Positions 8,390-16,548 of a stretch of DNA of 37,869 nt are shown piece by piece (the stretch's first letter is position 1; each line of letters begins with the position of its first letter). The stretch is from IMG/VR virus record IMGVR_UViG_3300049846_000621, positions 1 to 37,869 of that record; one strand, 5' to 3'. The notes under the pieces were generated by a model that was not told the origin of the DNA, ran no database searches, and saw nothing but the letters and a program-made list of their open reading frames with translations. This DNA is from a virus. The translations under genes and the position numbers were made by a program.

Positions 8390-8773
8390 ATGGCAAATAC
8401 AGGCGATATAGATTCAAACATAGCATTAGGTGCAGGACAATCAGTCAGGCGTAACGCTGGGGACACCGCTTTCGAAGCTTACACTCCTGCTGGTGGCGGA
8501 GATGTATCTAAAGTAGGCACGCCAGTCAATAACCAAGTAGGTGTATGGACTGGTGATGGGACTATAGAGGGCGATGTGGACTTAACTTTTGATACCGCTA
8601 CTAATACTCTAGCTACTGGAATAGTGACTGTTACAGACGATGCCTACGCTGCTAGCTGGAACGGCTCAACAGCTGTACCTACTAAAAACGCTGTGTACGA
8701 CAAGATTGAAACTCTAGGTAGTTCAGGTTTAACGCAACCACAAATAATGGCAAGAATAAGTATAGGATTTTAA
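8390..8773 (+). CDS. Fibre-associated structural protein
   Basis: 127 aa after GGAGG. The middle has beta repeats (GVWTGDGTIEGDVDLTFD) and the end TKNAVYDKIETL is a short motif common near the C-termini of phage fibre shafts. It follows the 586-aa fibre after one base and may form a separate shaft segment of the same organelle. Exact role unknown. Confidence 0.65.
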   Translation: MANTGDIDSNIALGAGQSVRRNAGDTAFEAYTPAGGGDVSKVGTPVNNQVGVWTGDGTIEGDVDLTFDTATNTLATGIVTVTDDAYAASWNGSTAVPTKNAVYDKIETLGSSGLTQPQIMARISIGF

Positions 8774-8782
8774 GGAGATAAT

Positions 8783-10135
8783 ATGATATTAACATCAGCA
8801 TCGGATATAATCAGAGTAGTTTACTCAGCAGCAACCGCAGTAGACTTAGACTTTCAGGCAGGTTGGGCTGACCAAACAACCACAGCTTTCACCCCAGGCA
8901 GAACTAATACCAACGGTACTACGGCTGGCGGCGCAACAGTAACTATAGTTGCAAGCCCTGGTGCTTCTACTCAGCGACAAGTTAAGACTATTACTATTTA
9001 TAACGCTCAATCTACCTATTCAAACTCCATAACTGTCCAACATTTTGATGGCACTACTTCATTAGATGTATGGAAAGGTACTCTGCAACCAAACGAGAGT
9101 GTGCAATATGATGGTACTAAGTGGAATAGGGTTAATTCAGCAGGTACATTAGTTACTCAAGCTGGAAGTGCAGCCTCAGATATACAAGTGTTCTCGACTC
9201 CTGGTGCTGGAACTTGGACTAAGCCTACTTCATTTACCCCAACTTGGGTACAAGTAATAATGTGGGGTGGAGGAGGTGGCGGTGGAGCTGGTGCTTCACT
9301 CGCAACAGCTACTGTTGCACCTGGTGGTGGAGGAGGTGGTGGTGGAGCGTATAACACAAGAATATTTAGAGCTTCTGACTTATCTTCAACTGAGAGCCTA
9401 AACGTAGGTGTTGGTGGTACAGCTGGCGCTCCAGGTGCAGCTGGTGCTGCTGGAGGTTCTGGAGGAGCTGGAGGTAACTCTACTTTTGGCACTACAACCC
9501 TGCTCGCTGCTTATGGTGGTGGCGGTGGTAAGGGTGGAGATATTTCTGCACTAGCTGGAGGCGGTGGAGGCGGTGGCGGTACTGGAGGTGCTGGTGGGAC
9601 AGGTACGGCAGCTGTCGGTGCTGGTGGATTGCCTGGAACTTCAAACGTCACAGGTGTTACTGCTGGTACTGGTTCACAAGGTCCTATAACTGTTGTCACT
9701 ACTCACAATGCTGAACTTGGTGGTGGTGGTGGTGGTGGGCATACTAACGTACCTGCTAACGCTGTAGGCGGTGGTTCACTATGGGGTGGTGCTGGTGGAG
9801 GCTGTGGCGGTGGGCACAACGTAACCCCTGCTAACGTTGCAGCTACGGCTGGAGGCGCTTCGAATACTTATACCGCAGGAACTGGTGGTGCTGCTGGAAC
9901 TTCTGGAGCTGCTCCGACTGCTGGTTCAGCTGGTACTAATGGTAACTCTAGTAGAGGTGGAGCAGGTGGAGGCGGTGGTGGTACTACTGTTACTGCATCT
10001 GTATCTGGGTCAGCAGGTGGTGACGGTGGTACTCACGGCGGCGGCGGAGGTGGTGGCGGTACTGGTATGAACCCTGGACTTGGTGGCGCTGGCGGAGCTG
10101 GCGGTAAAGGAACTATTTACGTAATAACTTGGTAA
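8783..10135 (+). CDS. Glycine-rich adhesin / receptor-binding protein
   Basis: 450 aa, AGGAG before ATG 8783. Residues 1-150 form an ordinary beta domain. From about residue 150 (TWTKPTSFTPTWVQVIMWG) to the end it is built from long poly-Gly runs broken by short Ala/Thr/Ser loops, closing with GGAGGKGTIYVITW. This matches the glycine-rich phage adhesin fold in which polyglycine type II helices stack and the variable loops contact the receptor (as in the S16 gp38 adhesin). Likely the host-range determinant. High GC in this stretch is caused by Gly codons. Confidence 0.78.
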   Translation: MILTSASDIIRVVYSAATAVDLDFQAGWADQTTTAFTPGRTNTNGTTAGGATVTIVASPGASTQRQVKTITIYNAQSTYSNSITVQHFDGTTSLDVWKGTLQPNESVQYDGTKWNRVNSAGTLVTQAGSAASDIQVFSTPGAGTWTKPTSFTPTWVQVIMWGGGGGGGAGASLATATVAPGGGGGGGGAYNTRIFRASDLSSTESLNVGVGGTAGAPGAAGAAGGSGGAGGNSTFGTTTLLAAYGGGGGKGGDISALAGGGGGGGGTGGAGGTGTAAVGAGGLPGTSNVTGVTAGTGSQGPITVVTTHNAELGGGGGGGHTNVPANAVGGGSLWGGAGGGCGGGHNVTPANVAATAGGASNTYTAGTGGAAGTSGAAPTAGSAGTNGNSSRGGAGGGGGGTTVTASVSGSAGGDGGTHGGGGGGGGTGMNPGLGGAGGAGGKGTIYVITW

Positions 10136-10148
10136 AGGAGATAAAAGA

Positions 10149-10430
10149 ATGGCAACAATATCATTTGATATAAGTGACGAGAAAGCAACAGAGTTGTGTG
10201 AGATATTCCAATTAAGACTAAACTATCAAGGAGATATTTCAACTCTCGCTAAGAAAAAACAATTCGTACAAAAAGCAATCCAAAGAGAAATGCTACTACT
10301 TATCCAAGCCTACAGAAATGAAAAGGCTCAGATAGCAGTCAAGCAAGAAGTGGTAGCCGACCCTGAGTTCACCGAGAACCCACTAGACATAGAACTTAAG
10401 GCTCAACAACCGTTGCAACCACAAGCATAA
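10149..10430 (+). CDS. Hypothetical helical protein before portal
   Basis: 93 aa after AAAGGAG. Starts MATISFDISDEKATELCEIF and is mostly helical, with KKKQFVQKAIQREMLLLI, then an acidic, Pro/Gln-rich tail. It resembles small virion or accessory proteins, but no specific family is recognised. A possible promoter for the portal gene overlaps its 3' end. Confidence 0.6.
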   Translation: MATISFDISDEKATELCEIFQLRLNYQGDISTLAKKKQFVQKAIQREMLLLIQAYRNEKAQIAVKQEVVADPEFTENPLDIELKAQQPLQPQA

Positions 10431-10443
10431 AATATGCTACAAT
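10413..10443 (+). promoter_or_regulatory. Candidate promoter for the portal-capsid operon
   Basis: TTGCAA (10413-10418) is 19 bp from an extended -10, TGCTACAAT (10435-10443). The long spacer weakens it, but the same extended -10 is used by the early promoter at 37220-37249. It precedes the portal ATG at 10473. Confidence 0.4.
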
Positions 10444-10472
10444 GCAACTAGGAGAAAATAAAGGAATTAACC

Positions 10473-12299
10473 ATGAGCGATAAAGCTAACACTTGGCAAA
10501 GAAGATTCGAGAAAGCAGAAGAGGCACAAACACCTCTGTTTAGAAGAGTATCAAAATATTATGACATTATGTACGCAGTTCAGAATACAGATAACGTAGC
10601 TCCTTGGCGTAGTAAGGTCTATATACCAGTATTAGCTAGTAAAGCATGGGACTTAATATCTCGTCTTTCTAACGTAGTGCCTTTCTTTCAGACTAAAATA
10701 GACGAGCTGGAACTAGAAGAGGCTGGTTTCGTAGTACCCGAAGACGTTCAGAAGCGACAGATGCGCTTAGACGCTAAACTTAAATATGACTATTTAAACG
10801 CACCAGATGAGCCGATAAAGTTTAAAGTTGCAGACACTCTAACTGACGCAGTAGTAGCTGGTACAGGATGGGCTAAACTTTCTTGGGAAGTTAAAACTGA
10901 AAAAGTCTATTCTAAGCAAATTGACGATGAAGGAATGGTAAAGAATCCTGATAAAGATGTAGAAGATTCCTACACTAAGGGTTGTAACCAGTTTGAACCA
11001 CTCAATTTCTTTAATGTATTTGTATCACCTAATTCACCTAGCTGGTCTAAAGCTAACTACATGATTGTCAGATACTTTAAACCGTTTGAAGACTTAAAAG
11101 CCGATGGTAAGTACGACTTATCTAAGTTATTTGATAAGCCAAACTATACAACCTTTGATAACTACAACCTTGCTCGTAATAAAGTAGTCAATTCACAAAT
11201 GACCTTTCAAACAGATGATACCGTTAAAACAGCCACCATTTATGAGTGTTACGAACGAAGGGCAGATGGTATCTACTTGACTACCTATGCTGAAGGAAAA
11301 GGACACTCTTGGGTACAAATTCGTGCAGAAGCTAAACACTACTGGCATAAGTACTTCCCAATAGTTCCTTTCTATATCCGTAAGAAGACATTCTCTCCTT
11401 GGGGTGAATCACTATTCGAGAACAACGCCACACTACAGTCAGCTACCAATGATGTGTTTAACCACTACATGGATAACCTCAATGTATCACTAGACTCCAT
11501 GATTATGTATGAAGACGGTACTTTGACTAACGACTTCATCGTAGAACCAGGTGGAGAGATTTCATTCACAGGCGCACCACCTACGCAGTTTAAGTTTCCA
11601 GAACCTAACCCTGCACAAATAGCACAGGTTAACAACGTATTAAACCAAGCTATTGAGATGGCTACAGTACCTCAATATATATCTGGTATACCTAATAGTT
11701 CTACAGATAAGACAGCTGGAACAGCTAAAGGTATTTCATTAATCACCGAAGCCGCTACTGAAAAGATAGGCTTTATGCGAGACAACTTTAAACAATCTAT
11801 GTCTATCGTAGGAAAAATATGGCTATCTAACTTAGCACAGTTCCAGGACCAACCAGAAATGGTCGAGTACCAACAGGATGGTGAGCAGAAGCCAGACATC
11901 GTACTCCCAGTTGATTATCAGGGTAAGATAGAACTAACTATAGATGACGACTCATTACTGCCATTAACCAAGGACGAACGAAGAGATATAGCTTTACAAT
12001 TCTTAGTACAAGTAGGACAGACTCAGAAACTAGCTATAGAACAAGCTCAGTTCTTCCAAGACCCAACTTCTGTACCTAAGATTAAATATGGTGAGTTCAT
12101 AGAAGAACTAGCTCAGTACTTCTCAGTTAAAGATGTATCACGCTACTTAGAGAAAGCTGTAGCACCTATGGAGAGTGTAGTACCAGAACAAGAAGAAGGT
12201 CTCCCGCAACTTGGTGGTGGCCAATCTCCTGAAGAGGCAGCTATCCAAGGTATGCAAGGTGCAACTCAAGGGTTTGAAAGTTCAGTAGGAGGAATGTAA
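10473..12299 (+). CDS. Portal protein
   Basis: 608 aa, AAGGA before ATG. Large size, position before scaffold and capsid, and features such as NVAPWRSKVYIPVLASKAW at the N-terminus, a long aromatic-rich middle and the SSTDKTAGTAKGISLI segment followed by helices (TEAATEKIGFMRDNFK) match phage portal proteins, including those of podoviruses. Twelve copies form the ring at one capsid vertex through which DNA passes and to which the tail attaches. The C-terminus is Gln/Gly-rich. TAATG overlap with the next gene. Confidence 0.82.
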   Translation: MSDKANTWQRRFEKAEEAQTPLFRRVSKYYDIMYAVQNTDNVAPWRSKVYIPVLASKAWDLISRLSNVVPFFQTKIDELELEEAGFVVPEDVQKRQMRLDAKLKYDYLNAPDEPIKFKVADTLTDAVVAGTGWAKLSWEVKTEKVYSKQIDDEGMVKNPDKDVEDSYTKGCNQFEPLNFFNVFVSPNSPSWSKANYMIVRYFKPFEDLKADGKYDLSKLFDKPNYTTFDNYNLARNKVVNSQMTFQTDDTVKTATIYECYERRADGIYLTTYAEGKGHSWVQIRAEAKHYWHKYFPIVPFYIRKKTFSPWGESLFENNATLQSATNDVFNHYMDNLNVSLDSMIMYEDGTLTNDFIVEPGGEISFTGAPPTQFKFPEPNPAQIAQVNNVLNQAIEMATVPQYISGIPNSSTDKTAGTAKGISLITEAATEKIGFMRDNFKQSMSIVGKIWLSNLAQFQDQPEMVEYQQDGEQKPDIVLPVDYQGKIELTIDDDSLLPLTKDERRDIALQFLVQVGQTQKLAIEQAQFFQDPTSVPKIKYGEFIEELAQYFSVKDVSRYLEKAVAPMESVVPEQEEGLPQLGGGQSPEEAAIQGMQGATQGFESSVGGM

Positions 12300-12595
12300 T
12301 GCAAACTGAAAGAGAAAAGTATATCGCGGCATTAGAGGCTAAACTACAGCAAGCTGGCAAAGCTAGAAGGTTTGTAGATAGTGAAGACGGAGCTATAGTT
12401 ACCGAATACCTACAAGCACAGATTAATAATCTTGTCAAGGTTATTGGTGGCAAAACCTATATAAATGACCATAACGCTTACGTCTATGATACTGGTCAAT
12501 TAGCTATGGCTCAGAAGTTACTCAATACCATAAATGCTACAGTAGATGTCGAAGACATTAATAATAGGCTAACCGAAGCACGAAACGATGGATAA
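12299..12595 (+). CDS. Hypothetical protein after portal
   Basis: 98 aa, start in TAATG overlap with the portal and preceded by AGGAGGA. Helical throughout, with MQTEREKYIAALEAKLQQAG suggesting a coiled coil. Possibly a virion assembly accessory. No family recognised. Confidence 0.65.
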   Translation: MQTEREKYIAALEAKLQQAGKARRFVDSEDGAIVTEYLQAQINNLVKVIGGKTYINDHNAYVYDTGQLAMAQKLLNTINATVDVEDINNRLTEARNDG

Positions 12596-12812
12596 CAAAC
12601 CGCTTGACTTTAACATGGGTTCAACGGAGAATAATGACATAAATGGTTACGATGAGGTCATCGACCTAAGTGAGCTAAAACCAATAAACGATACAAAATG
12701 CGAGCACGAGTTCGTTAAAGAAAAAGGTGACGAGTTTGAAGGATTCACACCTTGGACGTGTCGGAAATGCGGTAGAGGCACCTACTTACCAGATGGCGTA
12801 CAAATAACTTAA
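12588..12812 (+). CDS. Small zinc-binding protein
   Basis: 74 aa, overlapping the previous gene by 8 bp. An acidic N-terminal half is followed by a CxH...CxxC zinc ribbon (CEHEF near 38-42, CRKCGRGTY near 58-66). Function unknown. Conserved metal ligands support a real gene. Confidence 0.6.
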   Translation: MDNKPLDFNMGSTENNDINGYDEVIDLSELKPINDTKCEHEFVKEKGDEFEGFTPWTCRKCGRGTYLPDGVQIT

Positions 12813-12853
12813 TACTCTTGCAAGAGCATTAGCTCGGCATAATGGAGGACAGA

Positions 12854-13510
12854 ATGGATAATGATGATGCCACACAGGCACCTATAGTTGACGATACACA
12901 AATCGAAAACACACAAGAAGTTCAAGAATCTAACGAGGTTCAAGAACAACCAGAAGCAGAGGCTTCAACTGACCAGAACCCTGTAGAGGAAGAAGGTCAA
13001 GCAACATTAACAACCGAAGCTGAAGAAGAAGACAGTCCAGTTGACTATCAACTTCCTACGCAGCCCTACGAGTTCCAAGCACAGGACGGATATGTAGACC
13101 CTAATACGGTTGCACAAGAAATCCATAACCGTGTATTAGAGCAAGTAAGATTCGAACGTTCAGAGGCAAAGGCCTGGGAAAAGATTGAACAGAAGTATCC
13201 TCAAGTCAAGAACGACAAAGAGTTACGTGAAATCATCCTTAACCAAAGAGTAGCAAATGCCTACCAAGGCAAGAATGTAGCTCTGCCTAAAATAGCCGAC
13301 ACTATAATGTCTCGATTCACTACTGCTAAAAGCGAAGGACGAGCAGAGGCTAATGTGTCTAGGAAGATTCAAAAAGCAGCTTCACTAGAAACATCTACCG
13401 CCAATCAAGGCGAGGCGAAGAAGAATGATGTATGGGACCGCATTTCAAACGGCGATTCTCAAGCAGCAGACGACTTATTCTCGCAATGGATGAAAGACGG
13501 TAAGATTTAA
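12854..13510 (+). CDS. Scaffold-like protein
   Basis: 218 aa from ATG 12854, chosen because GGAGG lies 5 nt upstream; an ATG at 12842 would overlap that site. The first 80 residues are strongly acidic and Gln-rich, and the C-terminal half is helical and more basic (TIMSRFTTAKSEGRAEANVSR... WMKDGKI). This, plus location just before the capsid genes, is the usual profile of an internal scaffolding protein that guides procapsid assembly and then leaves. Sequence similarity is weak, so the call rests on position and composition. Confidence 0.65.
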   Translation: MDNDDATQAPIVDDTQIENTQEVQESNEVQEQPEAEASTDQNPVEEEGQATLTTEAEEEDSPVDYQLPTQPYEFQAQDGYVDPNTVAQEIHNRVLEQVRFERSEAKAWEKIEQKYPQVKNDKELREIILNQRVANAYQGKNVALPKIADTIMSRFTTAKSEGRAEANVSRKIQKAASLETSTANQGEAKKNDVWDRISNGDSQAADDLFSQWMKDGKI

Positions 13511-13524
13511 AAGAAGGACATAAT

Positions 13525-13971
13525 ATGGCGCAATCTTATATGGATAGCCAAGCTACTTATGTTGACAAAGATTCCATGATTGGTCTTAGGCCAGTTGTAG
13601 TCGGTACTAGCGATGCTACACTAACCGCTGAAAATTCAGGTACTATCTACATAGCTACTAAGTCATCAGGAACTCAAACTTTCACCTTACCATCAGCTGC
13701 AACAGCTGGTGCAGGCTGTCAGTTTACATTTATATGTGGACATGCTTCAGGTGAAATCAACTTTGTAACTGTTGGTACGGACGATACAATTGCTACTCAC
13801 TTCGCTGCCGTAGGTACCGATGCTGATACAGCGATAATCACAACCACTGACAAAGGACTAAAAAATACGGCTGCCACAAATGCTATAGGCGATCAATGTA
13901 CTATCGTTTCTGACGGTGTAGGTACGTGGTACGGTCTAGGTATCAACTGTGGAATTTGGGCTACTTTGTAG
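13525..13971 (+). CDS. Probable capsid decoration or stabilising protein
   Basis: 148 aa, AGGA before ATG. Mostly beta, low charge, with TFTLPSAATAGAGCQFTFIC followed by further strands. This pattern, seen in other phages directly before or after the major capsid gene, suggests a head decoration protein or head fibre. Four Cys residues are present. Biochemical role unproven. Confidence 0.55.
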   Translation: MAQSYMDSQATYVDKDSMIGLRPVVVGTSDATLTAENSGTIYIATKSSGTQTFTLPSAATAGAGCQFTFICGHASGEINFVTVGTDDTIATHFAAVGTDADTAIITTTDKGLKNTAATNAIGDQCTIVSDGVGTWYGLGINCGIWATL

Positions 13972-14005
13972 TAATTAACAACTAAATTAAAAAGGAAATA
14001 AGAAA

Positions 14006-14935
14006 ATGGCAACTAACGGCGTAAACTTTACCTACCCAGATGTAGGACGAAGAGAATCCCTTCTTGACGTACTTACATTAATCGCACCAGTACAATACCC
14101 ATTGGTAACTGGTCTAAAGAAATCAAAAGCAACTAACACCCTACACGAATGGATTCAGAAATCTACTGAAACCGTAGGAAACAACGCACAGTTTGAAGGT
14201 GGTGATGCACCAGCTGACGCTGCTAACGACCCAACTCGTTTGCAGAACGTTACTCAAATCTTTGCAAAAACAGCTAAAATCACTGGTACTGAGCTATCTG
14301 TAGACCGTGTAGGCGGCGACAGAATGGCAGAGGAAATCCGTGAAAAGACTATGGCACTAAAGAACGATATGGAATACGCTATCTTGCGTGGTTCTATCGC
14401 TTCTGGTGTAGCTTCTGTAGCTGGTTCTGGTTCTGCTCGACAACTAAAGGGTATCAAGAACTGGATTACAACTAATGTTTCAAACTACTCTGGTGCAACT
14501 CTTACTGAGACTGTACTTAACGACATGTTTGAAGCTGCATGGACACAAACTGGCGAAATGGTTGACGCAGTTTACACTTCTATGAAGGGTAAAAGGCGAA
14601 TTTCTGGCTTTACAGCTGGAAACACTAAGAATATTGACGCTAACGACAAGAGACTTGTCAACGCTGTTGATATTTACGAAGCTGACGCAGCTCACAACGT
14701 TAAGTTGTTTGCACACCGTCACGTAACTGTAAGTGGTGACTACGGTACTACTGCAACTCCTGGCTTTGACGTTATTGCTGTCAAAGAAAACACTTGGGGT
14801 CTTGCGTTCTTCCGTGACCCATTCACAAAAGACCTAGCTGAGACTGGTGACTTTAAGGCTAAAGAAATCATCACTGAGGTGACTCTTGAAGCTTTGAACG
14901 AAAAAGCTAACGCTTTAGGTCGCGTGTTCTTTTAA
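14006..14935 (+). CDS. Major capsid protein (SU10/DUF5309-like)
   Basis: 309 aa with AAGGA before the ATG. The segments LKKSKATNTLHEWIQ (near 35-50), RLQNVTQIFAKTAKITGTELSVD and DMEYAILRGS are characteristic of the SU10-type major capsid family (HK97 fold). It forms the icosahedral shell. It lies after scaffold and decoration genes, as expected. Codon use is rich in GCT/AAC, in keeping with high expression. Confidence 0.85.
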   Translation: MATNGVNFTYPDVGRRESLLDVLTLIAPVQYPLVTGLKKSKATNTLHEWIQKSTETVGNNAQFEGGDAPADAANDPTRLQNVTQIFAKTAKITGTELSVDRVGGDRMAEEIREKTMALKNDMEYAILRGSIASGVASVAGSGSARQLKGIKNWITTNVSNYSGATLTETVLNDMFEAAWTQTGEMVDAVYTSMKGKRRISGFTAGNTKNIDANDKRLVNAVDIYEADAAHNVKLFAHRHVTVSGDYGTTATPGFDVIAVKENTWGLAFFRDPFTKDLAETGDFKAKEIITEVTLEALNEKANALGRVFF

Positions 14936-14975
14936 CATAAAACAAGTACTTTGTCAATAAAATAAAGGAACAGGT

Positions 14976-15518
14976 ATGTGTGAGAAGTGTGGTTCTGAAG
15001 GTAAACCAATAAAGGCGAGAAAGATGTGTTCTACTTGCTATAACAGGTTCTACTGGAAGAATCTCGCTTCTCCTAATACCATAGCTAATAGGAACCTAAA
15101 GGCCAGAGAGTACCATTACATAAAAGATACTCTTGGATATGTTCCTAAAAACTTACGACCAAAACAGACAAAAGAAGAGAGGGCTGCGAGGATAGCCATA
15201 AAAGAACGAGAGCGTAGGCAATACCGTAGAGAACTTATTAATAACATCAAACTCAAGAGTGGTTGCATAGATTGTGGCTATAACGAAAACCCCGTAGCTC
15301 TTGATTTTGACCACCTTAATAACAAAACTATGGGTATAAGCAAAGCACTAGGCAAGGGAAAACCACTAGAGTTTGTACTGAAAGAGATAGAAAAATGTGT
15401 AGTCAGGTGTGCAAACTGCCACAGGATTAAAACTAAAGAGTGCGACTACGCGTATAAAGAACAAGTAGAGAAAACCAACAGTGAGTATAACCCTAAATAT
15501 AGTAAAGTTTCATTATGA
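14976..15518 (+). CDS. Free-standing HNH endonuclease
   Basis: 180 aa after AAAGGA. N-terminal CxxC zinc finger (C2/C5, then C18/C21), a basic central region and an HNH core: GCIDCGYNENPVALDFDHL with the DH pair, then CVVRCANCHRIKT. It nicks or cuts DNA, probably as a homing-type mobile gene inserted between the capsid and connector genes. It ends in an ATGA overlap with the next gene, so it has become part of the operon. Confidence 0.82.
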   Translation: MCEKCGSEGKPIKARKMCSTCYNRFYWKNLASPNTIANRNLKAREYHYIKDTLGYVPKNLRPKQTKEERAARIAIKERERRQYRRELINNIKLKSGCIDCGYNENPVALDFDHLNNKTMGISKALGKGKPLEFVLKEIEKCVVRCANCHRIKTKECDYAYKEQVEKTNSEYNPKYSKVSL

Positions 15519-15910
15519 TAGTATCAAACAACACCACAACCACCGCACTAGACCACTACAAGAACTTGCAGAAAGAAGCAAGGGACATCTCTAACGCACC
15601 ATTAACAGCTCGACTAAGAGGCATGAAAAGACTTTTGTTTAAGATTCATCCAGACTTCATTTATCCAGATTCTCAACATTGTGAAGCCGTAGCAGACATT
15701 CGTAATTCTAATCCATTTAACGACTTTCAACAGAGTAAAGAGAAGTCTATGCGTCACTTATTTAAGATTCCTGAATATATCTGGCACGCTCTCAAGGCTG
15801 ACACAGAGTTTGATAGATTACAAAACAGTAACGATAAAGCTGATGCTATTAAGTTACATAAAGCACTTTGGGATGCTTTCCCAGAATATAGGGTAGCAAG
15901 GAGATATTAG
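15515..15910 (+). CDS. Hypothetical protein before connector
   Basis: 131 aa, ATGA overlap with the HNH gene and one-base overlap (TAGTG) with the connector. Helical and basic, with FKIHPDFIYPDSQHCEAVADI and LWDAFPEYRVARRY. Position suggests a head-completion role. Not recognised. Confidence 0.55.
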   Translation: MIVSNNTTTTALDHYKNLQKEARDISNAPLTARLRGMKRLLFKIHPDFIYPDSQHCEAVADIRNSNPFNDFQQSKEKSMRHLFKIPEYIWHALKADTEFDRLQNSNDKADAIKLHKALWDAFPEYRVARRY

Positions 15911-16548
15911 TGAAATATATTAACGATTTCTTACTAACAGTAGCGTATCTAAACGGAGAACGCTCTATACAGAGTGCTACAACAGCTATTAGGACTAACT
16001 TTGTTCATAATACCCTTAAAGAGATATACAGGGCGTATGCTTGGCCTTTTGCTCAAGTTAACCTAGAACTTACAGTAGCCTCTGGGGTAGCCTCATTACC
16101 CTCTACATTTGATTACCAGCATAAGCTACAAGCTTACTTCTACGAAGGTGATACCCAAGTTACTGTAGACGAAGTAGAAACTATAGACCAGACAGCTTAC
16201 ATTGACGGGGACCACAAGCTTTGGCTGGAACCACAATCTGACGGCACTTACCTCTTACGGACTAAAGACTCCACAATTACAAACATATATACAAAGTTTC
16301 AGTCGAAGGCCCCAGAGGTAAATGCTTCCATAGGAACACCTTACGCAGATGACGCTATAGTAGCTCAAGGAGTGAGAAGGTTTATCAAGCTAGCCCAAGA
16401 CCCTAACGCTGATGTTTCACAAGACGAGGCTTTATTCCAAAAGAGACTTACTGAATCTATAGCAGCGGTACAAATATCACGACCTAAACGGAAGATGCGT
16501 AAAATAAGTAACGCTAACAACTACCGAGTAGGCGGCGGTTTTGAATGA
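15910..16548 (+). CDS. Head-tail connector / adaptor (tail tubular A-like)
   Basis: 212 aa, GTG start at 15910 overlapping the previous stop. The pattern of a helical N-terminus (EIYRAYAWPFAQVNLELTVASG), ASLPSTFDYQH strand region and a helical C-terminus matches podovirus adaptor proteins that bind below the portal (T7 gp11/P22 gp4 role). Its ATGA overlap with the hub protein supports this. Assignment rests on position and fold-like pattern more than on close sequence identity. Confidence 0.65.
   Translation: MKYINDFLLTVAYLNGERSIQSATTAIRTNFVHNTLKEIYRAYAWPFAQVNLELTVASGVASLPSTFDYQHKLQAYFYEGDTQVTVDEVETIDQTAYIDGDHKLWLEPQSDGTYLLRTKDSTITNIYTKFQSKAPEVNASIGTPYADDAIVAQGVRRFIKLAQDPNADVSQDEALFQKRLTESIAAVQISRPKRKMRKISNANNYRVGGGFE

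Noticed and set aside
9157-9699. Minus-strand Pro-rich open frames
   Set aside because: Antisense shadow of the polyglycine gene: Gly codons read backward give Pro/Ala. No ribosome site.
6628-10135. Diversity-generating retroelement targets
   Set aside because: Fibre repeats suggested it, but there is no reverse transcriptase and no template repeat in the window.
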